Under the pieces are notes generated by a model, which was given only the letters and a program-made list of their open reading frames with translations, was not told the origin of the DNA and did not search any database. Shown here piece after piece: positions 1-8,097 of a stretch of 36,425 nt of DNA (positions within the stretch are counted from its first letter, which is position 1; the number at the start of each line of letters is the position of its first letter). Origin of the DNA: Pseudanabaena sp. lw0831. GTDB taxonomy: Bacteria > Cyanobacteriota > Cyanobacteriia > Pseudanabaenales > Pseudanabaenaceae. The translations under genes were made by a program, and so were the position numbers. The DNA is taken from the NCBI RefSeq assembly GCF_016584665.1, contig NZ_BBJB01000059.1:1-36425 (forward strand). The letters run 5' to 3'.

Positions 1-551
1 ATAGAGAGAAACAGCAACAACTCACCGAATTGCTTGAACAGGAAATGCAGGGCAAAATCGATTTGCGATATCTTGATGAAAGTGGCTTTTCTTTGACTCC
101 ACCGATTCCCTATGCTTGGCAAGAGAAAGGACTGGGTTTAAGCCTACCCAGTCAACGTAGTAAGCGGTTAAATGTCGTGGGGTTGATGAATCGAAACAAT
201 GACTTATCTGCTTATGTTTTTGAACGTAGTATCACCAGTGCAGTCATTCTCGCTTGTATTGATGACTTTGCTCGCCAATCTACCAAGCCTACTGTGATTG
301 TTATGGATAAAGCCTCTATTCACACCAGTCAAATGATTAATGAAAAACTGGAGGAGTGGAAAAGTCAGCAAGTCGAGATTTTTCTGTTGCCTCCTTATAG
401 TCCCCAGTTAAACTTGATTGAAATTTTATGGCGGTTTATGAAATATGAGTGGATTGAACTAAATGCATATGAATCTTGGGAAAGTTTAGTCTCATATGTT
501 GAAAAAGTTCTTCGAGAGTTTGGTTCAAAATATGTAATTAATTTTGCTTAA
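1..551 (+). CDS. IS630-family transposase, 3' part (cut by left window edge)
   Basis: DDE endonuclease domain of an IS630/Tc1-mariner-type transposase. The frame is open to the left edge, so the N-terminal helix-turn-helix half lies outside the window. A TTG at 30 is only an internal codon. Catalytic acidic residues can be placed in LDESGF (first Asp), VIVMDKASIHTS (second Asp) and PYSPQLNLIEILWRFMK (Glu), in the usual order and spacing. The C-terminus KYVINFA is a typical family ending. The stop is TAA at 549-551, and the next gene starts 6 nt later in the same frame, so the right end of the element must lie at or near that gene's start. I could not define the terminal inverted repeat because the left end is missing. 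The family call is firm. Whether the copy is active is unknown. Confidence 0.9.
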   Translation, partial: REKQQQLTELLEQEMQGKIDLRYLDESGFSLTPPIPYAWQEKGLGLSLPSQRSKRLNVVGLMNRNNDLSAYVFERSITSAVILACIDDFARQSTKPTVIVMDKASIHTSQMINEKLEEWKSQQVEIFLLPPYSPQLNLIEILWRFMKYEWIELNAYESWESLVSYVEKVLREFGSKYVINFA

Positions 552-557
552 CTACTT

Positions 558-1538
558 ATGCAAAGCTCAGTTGGTAACTGCAAACAAGTTCAAGGTCAAG
601 ATGTCATCTATTTAGCAATTTGCGATCGGGGCAATATTCCTGTCAAGATCAAACTCAATCCAGCAGGAAAAATCACCGCTATCTTCTTGGCTAAACATCA
701 ACAAACTTTTGAGCAAGCTGTATCCAGCTTTAAAACATTAGAAGGGGATGTTAGCCTACTTGTAATGGAAGGCAAAATGCAACGTGCTGGAATCCGTGCC
801 GACGATCCGATGGCAGTTGGCTCAGCCTTTAAATTGGCAGTTCTCAAGGTTCTCAAAAATCAAATTGCTGAGGGGAAAGTCACTTGGGGTCAAGTAGTAG
901 CTCTTCAAGCAAAACAACAGAGCTTCCCCACAGGGATTTTGCAAGATTGGTCAGCAGGCTCACTCTTAACCGTACAAACTCTCGCAAGCTTGATGATTTC
1001 CCTCAGCGATAACACTGCCACCGATACACTAATCGATCTTGTTGGCAAAAAGGAAGTAGAACGTTTCGCCCCTCGCAATCGTCCATTCCTTAAAACTCGC
1101 GAAGTATTTACATTACGAGGCTCCAAAAACACCGAACTGTTGAAAAAATATCGACTTGCTAATACTAGCGATCGCTCAAGGATATTGGAAGAAATCTCAC
1201 AGCAAGAACTACCTGACATCTCAGACTTTGTAAACAACCCCAAGATTGCACTGGATATTGAATGGACTTTCACAGTCCGTGAGTTATGTTCTTTAATCGA
1301 GGATGTCGCCGACTTACCGCTAATGTCATACAATCCTGGAATAGCCGATCCAAAATCATGGGCAAAGGTTTCTTTTAAAGGTGGCTCGGATGCAGGTGTA
1401 CTGAACTTCACAACTCTACTTCAGTCTAAAAGTGGTCAATCCTATTGTGTTTCAACCACATGGAATCATAATATGCCTGTAAGCGAGACTAAGCTAGCGA
1501 ATCTGTACAAGGGGGTAATTGATACGCTCCTGCAATGA
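558..1538 (+). CDS. Serine hydrolase, class A beta-lactamase fold; probably 5'-truncated by the IS
   Basis: A penicillin-recognising serine hydrolase of the class A beta-lactamase superfamily. In order it has the SxxK motif (S89-A-F-K92), the SDN motif (S150-D-N152) and the KTG-type motif as KGG (K274-G-G). These form the active site that acylates beta-lactams or peptidoglycan-like substrates. The N-terminal ~70 residues (VGNCKQ..., LNPAGKITAIF...) look like the tail of a domain that normally precedes the hydrolase in cyanobacterial relatives. There is no signal peptide, although such enzymes act outside the cytoplasm. Because the ATG at 558 comes 6 nt after an IS630 transposase stop, I infer that the insertion removed the signal peptide and promoter. 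If so, this is a gene remnant or is driven from the IS. Resistance activity is not implied. Confidence 0.8.
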   Translation: MQSSVGNCKQVQGQDVIYLAICDRGNIPVKIKLNPAGKITAIFLAKHQQTFEQAVSSFKTLEGDVSLLVMEGKMQRAGIRADDPMAVGSAFKLAVLKVLKNQIAEGKVTWGQVVALQAKQQSFPTGILQDWSAGSLLTVQTLASLMISLSDNTATDTLIDLVGKKEVERFAPRNRPFLKTREVFTLRGSKNTELLKKYRLANTSDRSRILEEISQQELPDISDFVNNPKIALDIEWTFTVRELCSLIEDVADLPLMSYNPGIADPKSWAKVSFKGGSDAGVLNFTTLLQSKSGQSYCVSTTWNHNMPVSETKLANLYKGVIDTLLQ

Positions 1539-1560
1539 CCATAAAAATAGAAGTGAGCGT

Positions 1561-1607
1561 CGGCTCACAAAAAAGACAGCACGAAGTGCTGCCTTTTTTT
1601 GGAGCCG
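1561..1607. terminator. Hairpin between convergent genes, bidirectional terminator-like
   Basis: Near-perfect dyad of about 22 bp. The base is CGGCTC/GAGCCG, then an A-run/T-run pair, then CAGCAC-GAA-GTGCTG with a 3-nt loop. It lies between the serine hydrolase (+) and the exported protein (-). The A and T tracts inside the stem suit termination in both directions. Its base differs from the AAACCC base of most other hairpins in the window. Confidence 0.7.
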
Positions 1608-1647
1608 AGGCAAAATTTGCATGGCTATTGAAGCTATGTAGAGATTC

Positions 1648-2916
1648 TCAATTAAACCAAACTACAAAGCCAAATAGATTGCTACCAAAAGCATTTAGCA
1701 TCTCATTCCAAACACGAGCATCAGTAGTAGTTCCTTTCTCAAGATAGGGAGTAGCCGCAGTACCTTGAACCCATGATACTAGGTCAAATGCACGCGGTTC
1801 TGTAAAAATTCGAGCAAAATCAATGCTCAATTTCTCATCTCGCCAGAACGGAATATTCTTTTTGCCATCAAGAATCATGGCAATTTCATCCAGAGATTTT
1901 AGCCAAGATTTAACCATTTCATCAGTAACACGCACCTGTGGAATTACTGACAATTGCTTAGGATTAGGAACCCATTCGCGATCGCTATCTGTTTCCGCCA
2001 AAATCGATTTCCACGACTCACGACTCAGGCTAATCACCGACTTCATGTGATTAAGAATTGTTGTCATGCGTTGCGGCTCCACCAGAGGTAATTTAAATAG
2101 ATGGACAGCCGAGACCAAATCTAGAGGATCAAAAATGTTGAAGGAATACTCATCAGTCTTCTTTGGTCGTATTAGTAAAAACTTATGAGGTGTATCCACA
2201 TTTTGGAAGAATAAATGAGCGCAAGCAGCAAACAACTCTCGGCTATCATAGGCTCGCAAAAATTCGCCCATCGCACCTAATACATGGGTATAGCCCTGTA
2301 GCCACAAAGCATCACCGCGATCAAATGCGATTAAAAATTGCTGTGCATCTTTTTCAGTAACCCTTGCGCCCGTCACGGCATTAAAAATCTGCCACAACAT
2401 TTCTTTGTCATCAGCCTTGCCATTGCCATCAAAATCTAAACGGATTAGCCCTAAACGTAATGCTAGTTTGAGATTTTGATCTTTGATCGGTTCGAGGGTA
2501 GTACGCACTGTAGCCAGATCGTCAATCCAGCCCTGAAAAACTTGCTGAAGTCCATCGTAGGTTAATGTTTGCGGTTTGGGATTGGTCGGAACAGGTAATC
2601 GAAAGAAAGGAACCGCACCACTTACGGGGTTTTGGATCATGCCATAGCGGTAGAGCGACTGCATTAGTCGCTCAGTACCGCTCATAAATTGGATTACGCC
2701 TAAGCCAAAACGAGCTTTGTCATCTTTGTCATTATTTTTTAAATAATCTTTAAAGACTTTTTCTCCTTCAGTAAGTTTTCCCGTGGTGAGATAGGGATCG
2801 GGTAATGGCGCGATCGCAGCGTTACTCGGCTGCAAAGCGATCGCTGATATAGAAATTAAACAAATGATCAATATAGCGATCGCGGTTCGCCATATCCACT
2901 GCATTCTTTTTTTCAT
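1648..2916 (-). CDS. Exported protein of unknown function with an EF-hand-type calcium loop
   Basis: Not a family I can name. The N-terminus MKKRMQWIWR followed by a hydrophobic stretch and ...ALQPSNA is a signal peptide, so the protein is probably periplasmic or lipid-associated. Around residue 165 is DFDGNGKADDKE, which fits the 12-residue EF-hand loop (acidic or Asn ligands at 1, 3, 5, 9 and Glu at 12). This suggests one calcium site. The rest is a mainly helical globular domain rich in Trp and Phe. I chose the ATG at 2916 rather than a TTG at 2934, because the ATG is preceded by an AAGAG ribosome site at suitable distance and gives a proper signal peptide. The next gene upstream ends before a strong hairpin, so this gene probably has its own promoter. 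Confidence 0.7.
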   Translation of the reverse strand: MKKRMQWIWRTAIAILIICLISISAIALQPSNAAIAPLPDPYLTTGKLTEGEKVFKDYLKNNDKDDKARFGLGVIQFMSGTERLMQSLYRYGMIQNPVSGAVPFFRLPVPTNPKPQTLTYDGLQQVFQGWIDDLATVRTTLEPIKDQNLKLALRLGLIRLDFDGNGKADDKEMLWQIFNAVTGARVTEKDAQQFLIAFDRGDALWLQGYTHVLGAMGEFLRAYDSRELFAACAHLFFQNVDTPHKFLLIRPKKTDEYSFNIFDPLDLVSAVHLFKLPLVEPQRMTTILNHMKSVISLSRESWKSILAETDSDREWVPNPKQLSVIPQVRVTDEMVKSWLKSLDEIAMILDGKKNIPFWRDEKLSIDFARIFTEPRAFDLVSWVQGTAATPYLEKGTTTDARVWNEMLNAFGSNLFGFVVWFN

Positions 2917-2934
2917 ATCCAAGTTCTCTTGCAA

Positions 2935-2975
2935 AAAAACAAATGATGCAAGCCAAGCTTACATCATTTGTTTTT
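2935..2975 (-). terminator. Hairpin terminator for the Mo-nitrogenase-C gene
   Basis: Stem of 19 bp with one mismatch and a CAA loop. Arms read AAAAACAAATGATG... and ...CATCATTTGTTTTT, so the minus-strand transcript ends in a U run just after the stop at 2999. Confidence 0.65.
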
Positions 2976-2998
2976 CTCGTATGCCTTAAGAAATTGCT

Positions 2999-3328
2999 TT
3001 AGCAATAAGAACTAATATCTTCTCCACATTGATCAACTAAAAAACATAGCGCCCGAAATCGTAGGAAAACAAATTCGTCGTAGAGGGGATTGAGTTTACA
3101 AAGTGGTGGAATATTGATAATCACATGACCAAGGATTTTAATAGTGCGCTCAAATGGGCATTGAGCTGGAATTAGTTTCGCGATGCGATGAGCCGTTTGT
3201 GATTTCTGAATTTCAAAGCTGTCGATTTTCTGGCGCAAAGGTTTTAGTAGATCGAAGGTTACTTTGGGTTGAGGTCTGCCGATATATGAGTTTTCCCCGC
3301 CAAATCCAGTGCTGTTAATACTTGACAT
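2999..3328 (-). CDS. Mo-dependent nitrogenase C-terminal-domain family protein (stand-alone)
   Basis: Small soluble protein of about 109 residues. The second half (AHRIAKLIPAQCPFER..., GHVIINIPPLCKLNPLYDE, LRFRALCFLVDQCGEDI) matches the family named for the C-terminus of a Mo-dependent nitrogenase protein. Cyanobacteria carry it as short stand-alone proteins, including strains that do not fix nitrogen, and its biochemical role is unknown. Five cysteines lie in the domain or near it. No nif genes are in the window, so nitrogen fixation cannot be inferred. The ATG at 3328 (MSSINST) is preferred over a TTG at 3349, because a GAGAG ribosome site lies just upstream of it. It is transcribed away from lpxA and separated from it by repeats, so it is not part of the lipid A operon. 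Confidence 0.75.
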   Translation of the reverse strand: MSSINSTGFGGENSYIGRPQPKVTFDLLKPLRQKIDSFEIQKSQTAHRIAKLIPAQCPFERTIKILGHVIINIPPLCKLNPLYDEFVFLRFRALCFLVDQCGEDISSYC

Positions 3329-3626
3329 GTTTACCAAACGCTCTCTCAAAATAGAGTGTGTACATTTAAAACATTTACGTTACTAATCTTAACATAATTG
3401 CTTTAAATAGAGTTCAGAAAATACATTATTCATTCTTATGTATGAGATTGTAATTACTCAAACCCGTAAAGTTGCGCCCCCGCGGAGCGAAAGCTTAGGG
3501 GTTTGGTTTTGTAATTAATTATGTCCATCTACTCATATACAAAAAGAATGATAAGAATTTTTCTATGACCTTGATAATTTAGAACATACCCATTTGTCTG
3601 TATAGGCGATCGCAAACAACTTATTT

Positions 3627-3702
3627 ACAGCACTTTGCGATCAAACCCGAAGCAAGAAAATTTTAAAGTGTTGCGAAGCAACACTTTAAAATTTTCTTGC
3701 TT
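3627..3702. repeat. ACAGC-family palindrome, right outer arm missing
   Basis: Core is a perfect 25-bp stem (3650-3674 and 3678-3702) with a GAA loop. Its tip reads TTGC-GAA-GCAA. To its left, ACAGCACTTTGCGATCAAAC (3627-3646) matches the reverse complement of the right end of the related element at 33218-33320. The corresponding right outer arm is absent here and is replaced by the next hairpin. Confidence 0.7.
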
Positions 3703-3708
3703 GATGTA

Positions 3709-3761
3709 AAACCCAAAAAGGATGAGGTGGTACATCGCGCCGCCTCATCCTTTTTGGGTTT
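3709..3761. terminator. AAACCC-type hairpin after lpxA
   Basis: Arms begin AAACCCAAAAAGGATGAGG and end with the exact complement CCTCATCCTTTTTGGGTTT. The tip is degenerate. It lies 7 nt past the lpxA stop, so it can terminate the lipid A operon. Confidence 0.65.
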
Positions 3762-3768
3762 GTCGTAA

Positions 3769-4587
3769 TTAAATACGGCGGGGAATTGGACCGCGTCGCT
3801 TAGAAAGAGTGATCGAATCTTGTAAAAATTGGCGCAAATGTTGAACATGAGGATTATCGACAAGCGTAACTAGCTTCTCAAGAGCTTCAACTAGGGTCAG
3901 ATCCTGATGATATAGCAATCGAAAAGCCGTCTTTAGGGCTTGTTGAGTGCCTGCATCTAGTCCAGCACGATCCATCCCAACACGATTAAGAGTTCTTACA
4001 CGAGAAGGATTTCCCTCAACTAGAGTATAGGGAGGCACATCTCGCTCGATGCGGCTCATACCGCCCACCATCGATAGCCTACCAATGCGCACAAACTGAT
4101 GTACACCTAACACACCACTGATTCTGGCATTGGGTTCAATATGCACATGTCCAGCCAGAGCCACACCATTAGCAATAATCACTCGATCTTCGATTTCGCA
4201 ATTATGCCCCACATGGACATAAGCCATTAACAAGTTACCGTTACCAACATAGGTAACTTCATCAGCTTCATTGGCTCGATTGATGGTGACATACTCGCGG
4301 ATGCGATTGTCATTACCGATGCGGACGAGGCTATCAGCACCCGAATATTTCAAGTCTTGAGAATCCAATCCGATCGCCGCCCCTGGATAAATTTGGTTGC
4401 GATCGCCGATTTCAGTTCTCCCTTCGACAATGGCATGATGTCCAATGACAGAATGAGAGCCAATTTTGACCTGTTCACCGATGACAGCATAAGCTCCAAC
4501 TTTAACAGTCGGATGTAGTTGGGCATCAGGATGCACTATGGCTGTCGGGTGAATAAATTCAGACACAGGCGCATGAGACACAGGCAT
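3769..4587 (-). CDS. lpxA: Acyl-ACP--UDP-N-acetylglucosamine O-acyltransferase (LpxA)
   Basis: First step of lipid A synthesis: transfers a 3-hydroxyacyl chain from ACP to the 3-OH of UDP-GlcNAc in the cytoplasm. The N-terminal two thirds are left-handed beta-helix hexapeptide repeats, starting IHPTAIVHPDAQLHPTVKVG. The catalytic histidine region is VHVGHNCEIEDRVIIANG, followed by GHVHI. The C-terminal ~75 residues are the helical trimerisation and ACP-binding part. Length 272 is normal for the family (about 260-275). It is the last gene of the omp85-lpxC-fabZ-lpxA run on this strand, 98 nt after fabZ, and is followed by a strong hairpin. lpxB is not next to it. Confidence 0.96.
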   Translation of the reverse strand: MPVSHAPVSEFIHPTAIVHPDAQLHPTVKVGAYAVIGEQVKIGSHSVIGHHAIVEGRTEIGDRNQIYPGAAIGLDSQDLKYSGADSLVRIGNDNRIREYVTINRANEADEVTYVGNGNLLMAYVHVGHNCEIEDRVIIANGVALAGHVHIEPNARISGVLGVHQFVRIGRLSMVGGMSRIERDVPPYTLVEGNPSRVRTLNRVGMDRAGLDAGTQQALKTAFRLLYHQDLTLVEALEKLVTLVDNPHVQHLRQFLQDSITLSKRRGPIPRRI

Positions 4588-4685
4588 AAAAAGTTTGGCT
4601 CGCTTGATACTAAGTTAGATCGCTGGATTTGCGATCGCTTGGATCGCCAGATGACAAATTAAAATTTGAAACTAGAGATAAAAGA

Positions 4686-5192
4686 TTAAAGATTAACTAA
4701 TGAAAACATCAATTCACCCTCGCAGGCTAATTGACCATCGACTTCTGCACGCCCATGCATCTTACCAAAACGCTTGCGTGAAACTAATAGCTCAGTGGTA
4801 ATAGTTAGGCGATCGCCAGGAACTACAGGACGACGGAATCGGACTTTATCAATGCCTGCAAATAGTGACAGTTGATTTTCCATACCTGGTAAGTGTCTTA
4901 AGACAATACCGCCTACTTGCGCCATCGCCTCAACAATTAACACGCCAGGCATGATCGGGCGATCAGGGAAATGACCTTGAAAGAATGGTTCGTTAAAGGT
5001 GACATTTTTAATTCCTGTAGCGGATTTGTTCGGTACAAAATTAATAATGCGATCAACTAACAGAAATGGATAGCGGTGGGGTAATAATTTCTGAATATCT
5101 TCGATCATCAAAATCTGACTGGGGGTGCTATTTTCCTCATCAGTATTCAACTCAGAACTATTTATGGTGGGTTCTTCGGTCAAAATTGACAT
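4686..5192 (-). CDS. fabZ: 3-hydroxyacyl-ACP dehydratase (FabZ)
   Basis: Dehydrates 3-hydroxyacyl-ACP in fatty acid elongation, the branch point at which the hydroxyacyl donor for LpxA is consumed. It has the hot-dog fold motifs [14 protein letters not shown] (catalytic His) and [20 protein letters not shown] (catalytic Glu in VEA). The first ~28 residues are a polar, Glu/Ser/Thr-rich extension before [10 protein letters not shown] start at that internal Met would give a standard-length enzyme, so the exact start is uncertain. It lies between lpxC (59-nt gap) and lpxA on the same strand, which fits balanced control of phospholipid and lipid A precursors. Confidence 0.95.
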   Translation of the reverse strand: MSILTEEPTINSSELNTDEENSTPSQILMIEDIQKLLPHRYPFLLVDRIINFVPNKSATGIKNVTFNEPFFQGHFPDRPIMPGVLIVEAMAQVGGIVLRHLPGMENQLSLFAGIDKVRFRRPVVPGDRLTITTELLVSRKRFGKMHGRAEVDGQLACEGELMFSLVNL

Positions 5193-5251
5193 ATTTAACT
5201 AATAATTTTGCATAGAAGGTCAATGATTTGTCTGGCTAACGCTTTGTGTGG

Positions 5252-6079
5252 CTATAGCTTTTTAGCTAAGGCGATCGCAAATTCAGCATGAAGGTTATGA
5301 CTAGCTTTATACGCAAGAATATGTGCCCTCGGTAAAAATCCTAGCAAGCTTAGGTCACCAATGAGATCTAAAAGTTTATGACGACATGGTTCATCGTCAA
5401 AACGTAGAGGTGGATTGATCCAGCGATCGGCATCACAAACGAGGGCATTTTCCAGACTGCCGCCCTTAATCAACCCTGCTGCACGAGCTTGGTCAATATA
5501 TGCGGCAAGCGTAAAAGTTCTAGCAGGGGCTACTTCCTCAACAAATCTTTCGCTAAAATTATTGATCGCTGGCGACCAACTAAACCACTGCTCACCGATT
5601 GCCTTAGTTGGATATTCGATGCCGTAGGTAAAGCGCAATGTATCTGACGGGATGGCAGTGACAAAGCTATCACCTTTGCTGACTGTGATAGTTTCAGCTA
5701 AAGGAATTACGCGATCGCCCTCTATTTGCGTCTCGATGCCAACTTTAGCGATCGCCTCAACCCAAGGCAATGCTGAGCCATCGAGAATCGGTAATTCAGG
5801 GCGATCGAGTTCAATACAGGCATTATGCACACCCATACCGAACAAAGCCGACAGCAGATGCTCAACCGTGCGAACACCTGTCCCATTTTGACGTAATTCA
5901 GTTGATAGTTGCGAAGCCGACACTACAGTCGTATCCGCAGGTATCCTTGACTCACCGTAAACAAAATAGCGACCTGCGTCGATGGGCGCAGGACTAACAG
6001 TCACAGAAACTTGCTCGCCACTATGCAATCCAATCCCCGACAACGAAAATGGGGCGGCGATCGTCTGTTGGTAGAGCAT
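5252..6079 (-). CDS. lpxC: UDP-3-O-acyl-N-acetylglucosamine deacetylase (LpxC)
   Basis: Zinc enzyme for the committed step of lipid A synthesis: it deacetylates UDP-3-O-acyl-GlcNAc. Zinc-ligand regions are visible: TVEHLLSAL (H74) in the first domain and HKLLDLIGDL near residue 235 in the second (His and Asp ligands). The catalytic His is in ASHNLHAEFA near the C-terminus. At 275 residues it is slightly shorter than the E. coli enzyme, as is usual in cyanobacteria. Its ATG at 6079 comes 2 nt after the omp85 stop, so the two genes are very probably co-transcribed and translationally coupled. Confidence 0.95.
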   Translation of the reverse strand: MLYQQTIAAPFSLSGIGLHSGEQVSVTVSPAPIDAGRYFVYGESRIPADTTVVSASQLSTELRQNGTGVRTVEHLLSALFGMGVHNACIELDRPELPILDGSALPWVEAIAKVGIETQIEGDRVIPLAETITVSKGDSFVTAIPSDTLRFTYGIEYPTKAIGEQWFSWSPAINNFSERFVEEVAPARTFTLAAYIDQARAAGLIKGGSLENALVCDADRWINPPLRFDDEPCRHKLLDLIGDLSLLGFLPRAHILAYKASHNLHAEFAIALAKKL

Positions 6080-6081
6080 GA

Positions 6082-8097
6082 CTAGAATTTTTCTCCTAGA
6101 CCAAAGCTAAACTGCGTGCCGCCATTTGAGCCGATACCATAGTCCACTCTGATCGAACCCAGAGGTGATTGTACTCGCACCCCAATGCCATAGCCTGCGC
6201 CATTACCTGGTTTATTTCGTGCTCCCGCAGGATTGCCAGGCACGGATGAGGCTGAGCCTAAGTCAGTACCATAGTCGAAGAACAGAACTCCACCAACTAT
6301 ATTAAAAACAGGGAAACGATATTCCGCAGAAAAGATACCAAAACTACGACCGCTTCCAATTTTGCCTTCATCCCAGCCGCGTACTGAGTTACTACCACCG
6401 AGTTGAAATGCTTCGTAGGGAGGTAAAGTGCCGATTACAGTGCCAGCTTGAATGTTAAATGCAAGCGTCTGATTGCCTTCAGAGAAATTCAAGAACTTCA
6501 CAGGCATGAAATAACTGTAGCTAGCGCGAACCCGATTTAAGAAAACAGAACCTAAACCAATGGGGATCGACTGCTCAGTGGCAATCCGAAATACAGAACC
6601 AGAGGATGGCTTAATCGGATTGTCGCGCTGATCGGTGGCATAGGCAAATTGCAGCAGTAGCAAGTCATCTTGTCCAGTGCCACTAGCAGAGAGCGGATTA
6701 CCTAGTGAGTCGGTTGCCGAGATGGCATTATTGCTGCTATCAGTAATACTGACTCTTTCAAAGCGCAAGCCCAATGAGGCAGTTGTGGCAGCTCCTAAAG
6801 GTCTAGAGAAGCTAAAACCCGTGCCTAGTCGGTTGATGCGAGGACTATTGTTATTAACACCAATCCCAATTGGGGTGTCAAAAATATAGCTAAACAAACT
6901 GCGGTTAAAAATATTAGCTGTGAAGGAAGTCCGATTCGGGTCACCTGCAAGCCAAGGATCGGTGAAGTTGAGGTCAAATAGTAATTCGCGTTCACCAACC
7001 TGAATATCTAAACCTAGCTTTTGGTTGTTACCACCAAGGTTTTGCTGTTGAAAACTGACTGTACCGAATAAGCCTGTTGATGAACTTAAACCTGCGCCTG
7101 CGGCGATCGAGCCTGTATTGCGTTCTTTAACGTTAACAGTCACAATCACTTTGCGTGGATCTGTGCCAGGAGCAAGGCCAATGTTCAGATCCTCAAATAA
7201 ACCGAGAGCAAAGACCTTTTGTAAATCACTCTGAACTGTATTCTTATTGAAGATTTCACCTTCTTTAACCGTCAGCTCACGGGTAATGATAAAGTCGCGA
7301 GTCGTACCAGCGACTGGTTTACCTTCTTTGTCTACGGTTTTGCCATCTTCATTGATAAAGGCAACTTTAATGTCTTCGATCACACCTTCAGAAACGACTA
7401 GATTAATATTTCCGTCAGGAGTTGCCTTGATATCAACAATCTGAGCTAGGACATAGCCCTTATCTTGGTAGTATTTCTCAAGTTCTTTAACCCCTGTTTG
7501 AATATCTTTAAGATTCGTGATTTTACCAACCTGTGAACCAAAGATCCGATCAACTACACCTGCTTCTAAGACTTTTGTCCCTTCTGTGTTAACGGATTTG
7601 AGAACGGGATTTGGCAAGACAAAGAAGGTTACACGCACACCTATATCTGTATCTTCTGGCTCTGCTTGCACATTTGAGAAAAAGCCTGTGGCAAATACAG
7701 CGTTGATGTCTGATTGGAGTTGGGTACGAGTTACTGTCCGCCCTGGTTTTGTGACGATCGCATCGTAAATTCTTTGCTCCAGTTCAGGCGGTAATGGAGG
7801 TTGCCCTTCTGGCGTTTTAATGGCAACTTCTCCCACTAGCACTTGAGTTTCAGGTGTGGTTGCTGGGGCAGGTGTGGTAGAGGGTAGAGTGAAAGTCGGG
7901 GATGTACTAGGCGGTGTTGTGGGGGGGATTGGCGTGCTTGGCTGAGCAGGCTTTTCAGAGGCTGGAGGAGTGGTTGGCTGCGGAGTTGGCGCTTGAGCAA
8001 TCTCTTGCCTTGAAGGAGCAGCCTGTGCCAGCAAAGGACTTGTCAGTAACGTGCTGGATGCGGCAATGGCTGTGAATACGAGCAAGTTTATACGCAT
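6082..8097 (-). CDS. bamA: Omp85/BamA-family outer membrane assembly protein
   Basis: Outer membrane insertase that folds beta-barrel proteins. It has a signal peptide (MRINLLVFTAIAASS...LLAQA), then a Pro/Thr/Ala-rich linker to about residue 85. POTRA domains follow from about 90 to 330 (repeated pattern of V..I.G...G..Y..., as in LEKYYQDKGYVLAQIV), then a 16-strand type barrel ending ...FSFGLGEKF with the C-terminal Phe of barrel proteins. SVRGWDEGKIGSG is the conserved VRGF/Y-like barrel lid motif. I chose the ATG at 8097 over a TTG at 8109 because GGAAG lies directly upstream and the signal peptide starts there. It is first in the lpxC-fabZ-lpxA run, downstream of purC as in other cyanobacteria. 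Confidence 0.94.
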   Translation of the reverse strand: MRINLLVFTAIAASSTLLTSPLLAQAAPSRQEIAQAPTPQPTTPPASEKPAQPSTPIPPTTPPSTSPTFTLPSTTPAPATTPETQVLVGEVAIKTPEGQPPLPPELEQRIYDAIVTKPGRTVTRTQLQSDINAVFATGFFSNVQAEPEDTDIGVRVTFFVLPNPVLKSVNTEGTKVLEAGVVDRIFGSQVGKITNLKDIQTGVKELEKYYQDKGYVLAQIVDIKATPDGNINLVVSEGVIEDIKVAFINEDGKTVDKEGKPVAGTTRDFIITRELTVKEGEIFNKNTVQSDLQKVFALGLFEDLNIGLAPGTDPRKVIVTVNVKERNTGSIAAGAGLSSSTGLFGTVSFQQQNLGGNNQKLGLDIQVGERELLFDLNFTDPWLAGDPNRTSFTANIFNRSLFSYIFDTPIGIGVNNNSPRINRLGTGFSFSRPLGAATTASLGLRFERVSITDSSNNAISATDSLGNPLSASGTGQDDLLLLQFAYATDQRDNPIKPSSGSVFRIATEQSIPIGLGSVFLNRVRASYSYFMPVKFLNFSEGNQTLAFNIQAGTVIGTLPPYEAFQLGGSNSVRGWDEGKIGSGRSFGIFSAEYRFPVFNIVGGVLFFDYGTDLGSASSVPGNPAGARNKPGNGAGYGIGVRVQSPLGSIRVDYGIGSNGGTQFSFGLGEKF

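Larger units (their letters stand above)
3329..3768. other. 440-bp gap between the Mo-nitrogenase-C gene and lpxA, filled with palindromes
   Basis: No gene seen. It holds the promoter region of the minus-strand gene starting at 3328, an imperfect AAACCC-based hairpin at about 3455-3515 with a GC-rich tip, an ACAGC-type palindrome (3627-3702) and an AAACCC-type hairpin (3709-3761). lpxB often follows lpxA in cyanobacteria but is not here. Confidence 0.6.

Noticed and set aside
905-1411. Long antisense open frame opposite the serine hydrolase
   Set aside because: It is a shadow of the hydrolase, which has all three active-site motifs. The antisense product is Ser-rich and resembles no family.
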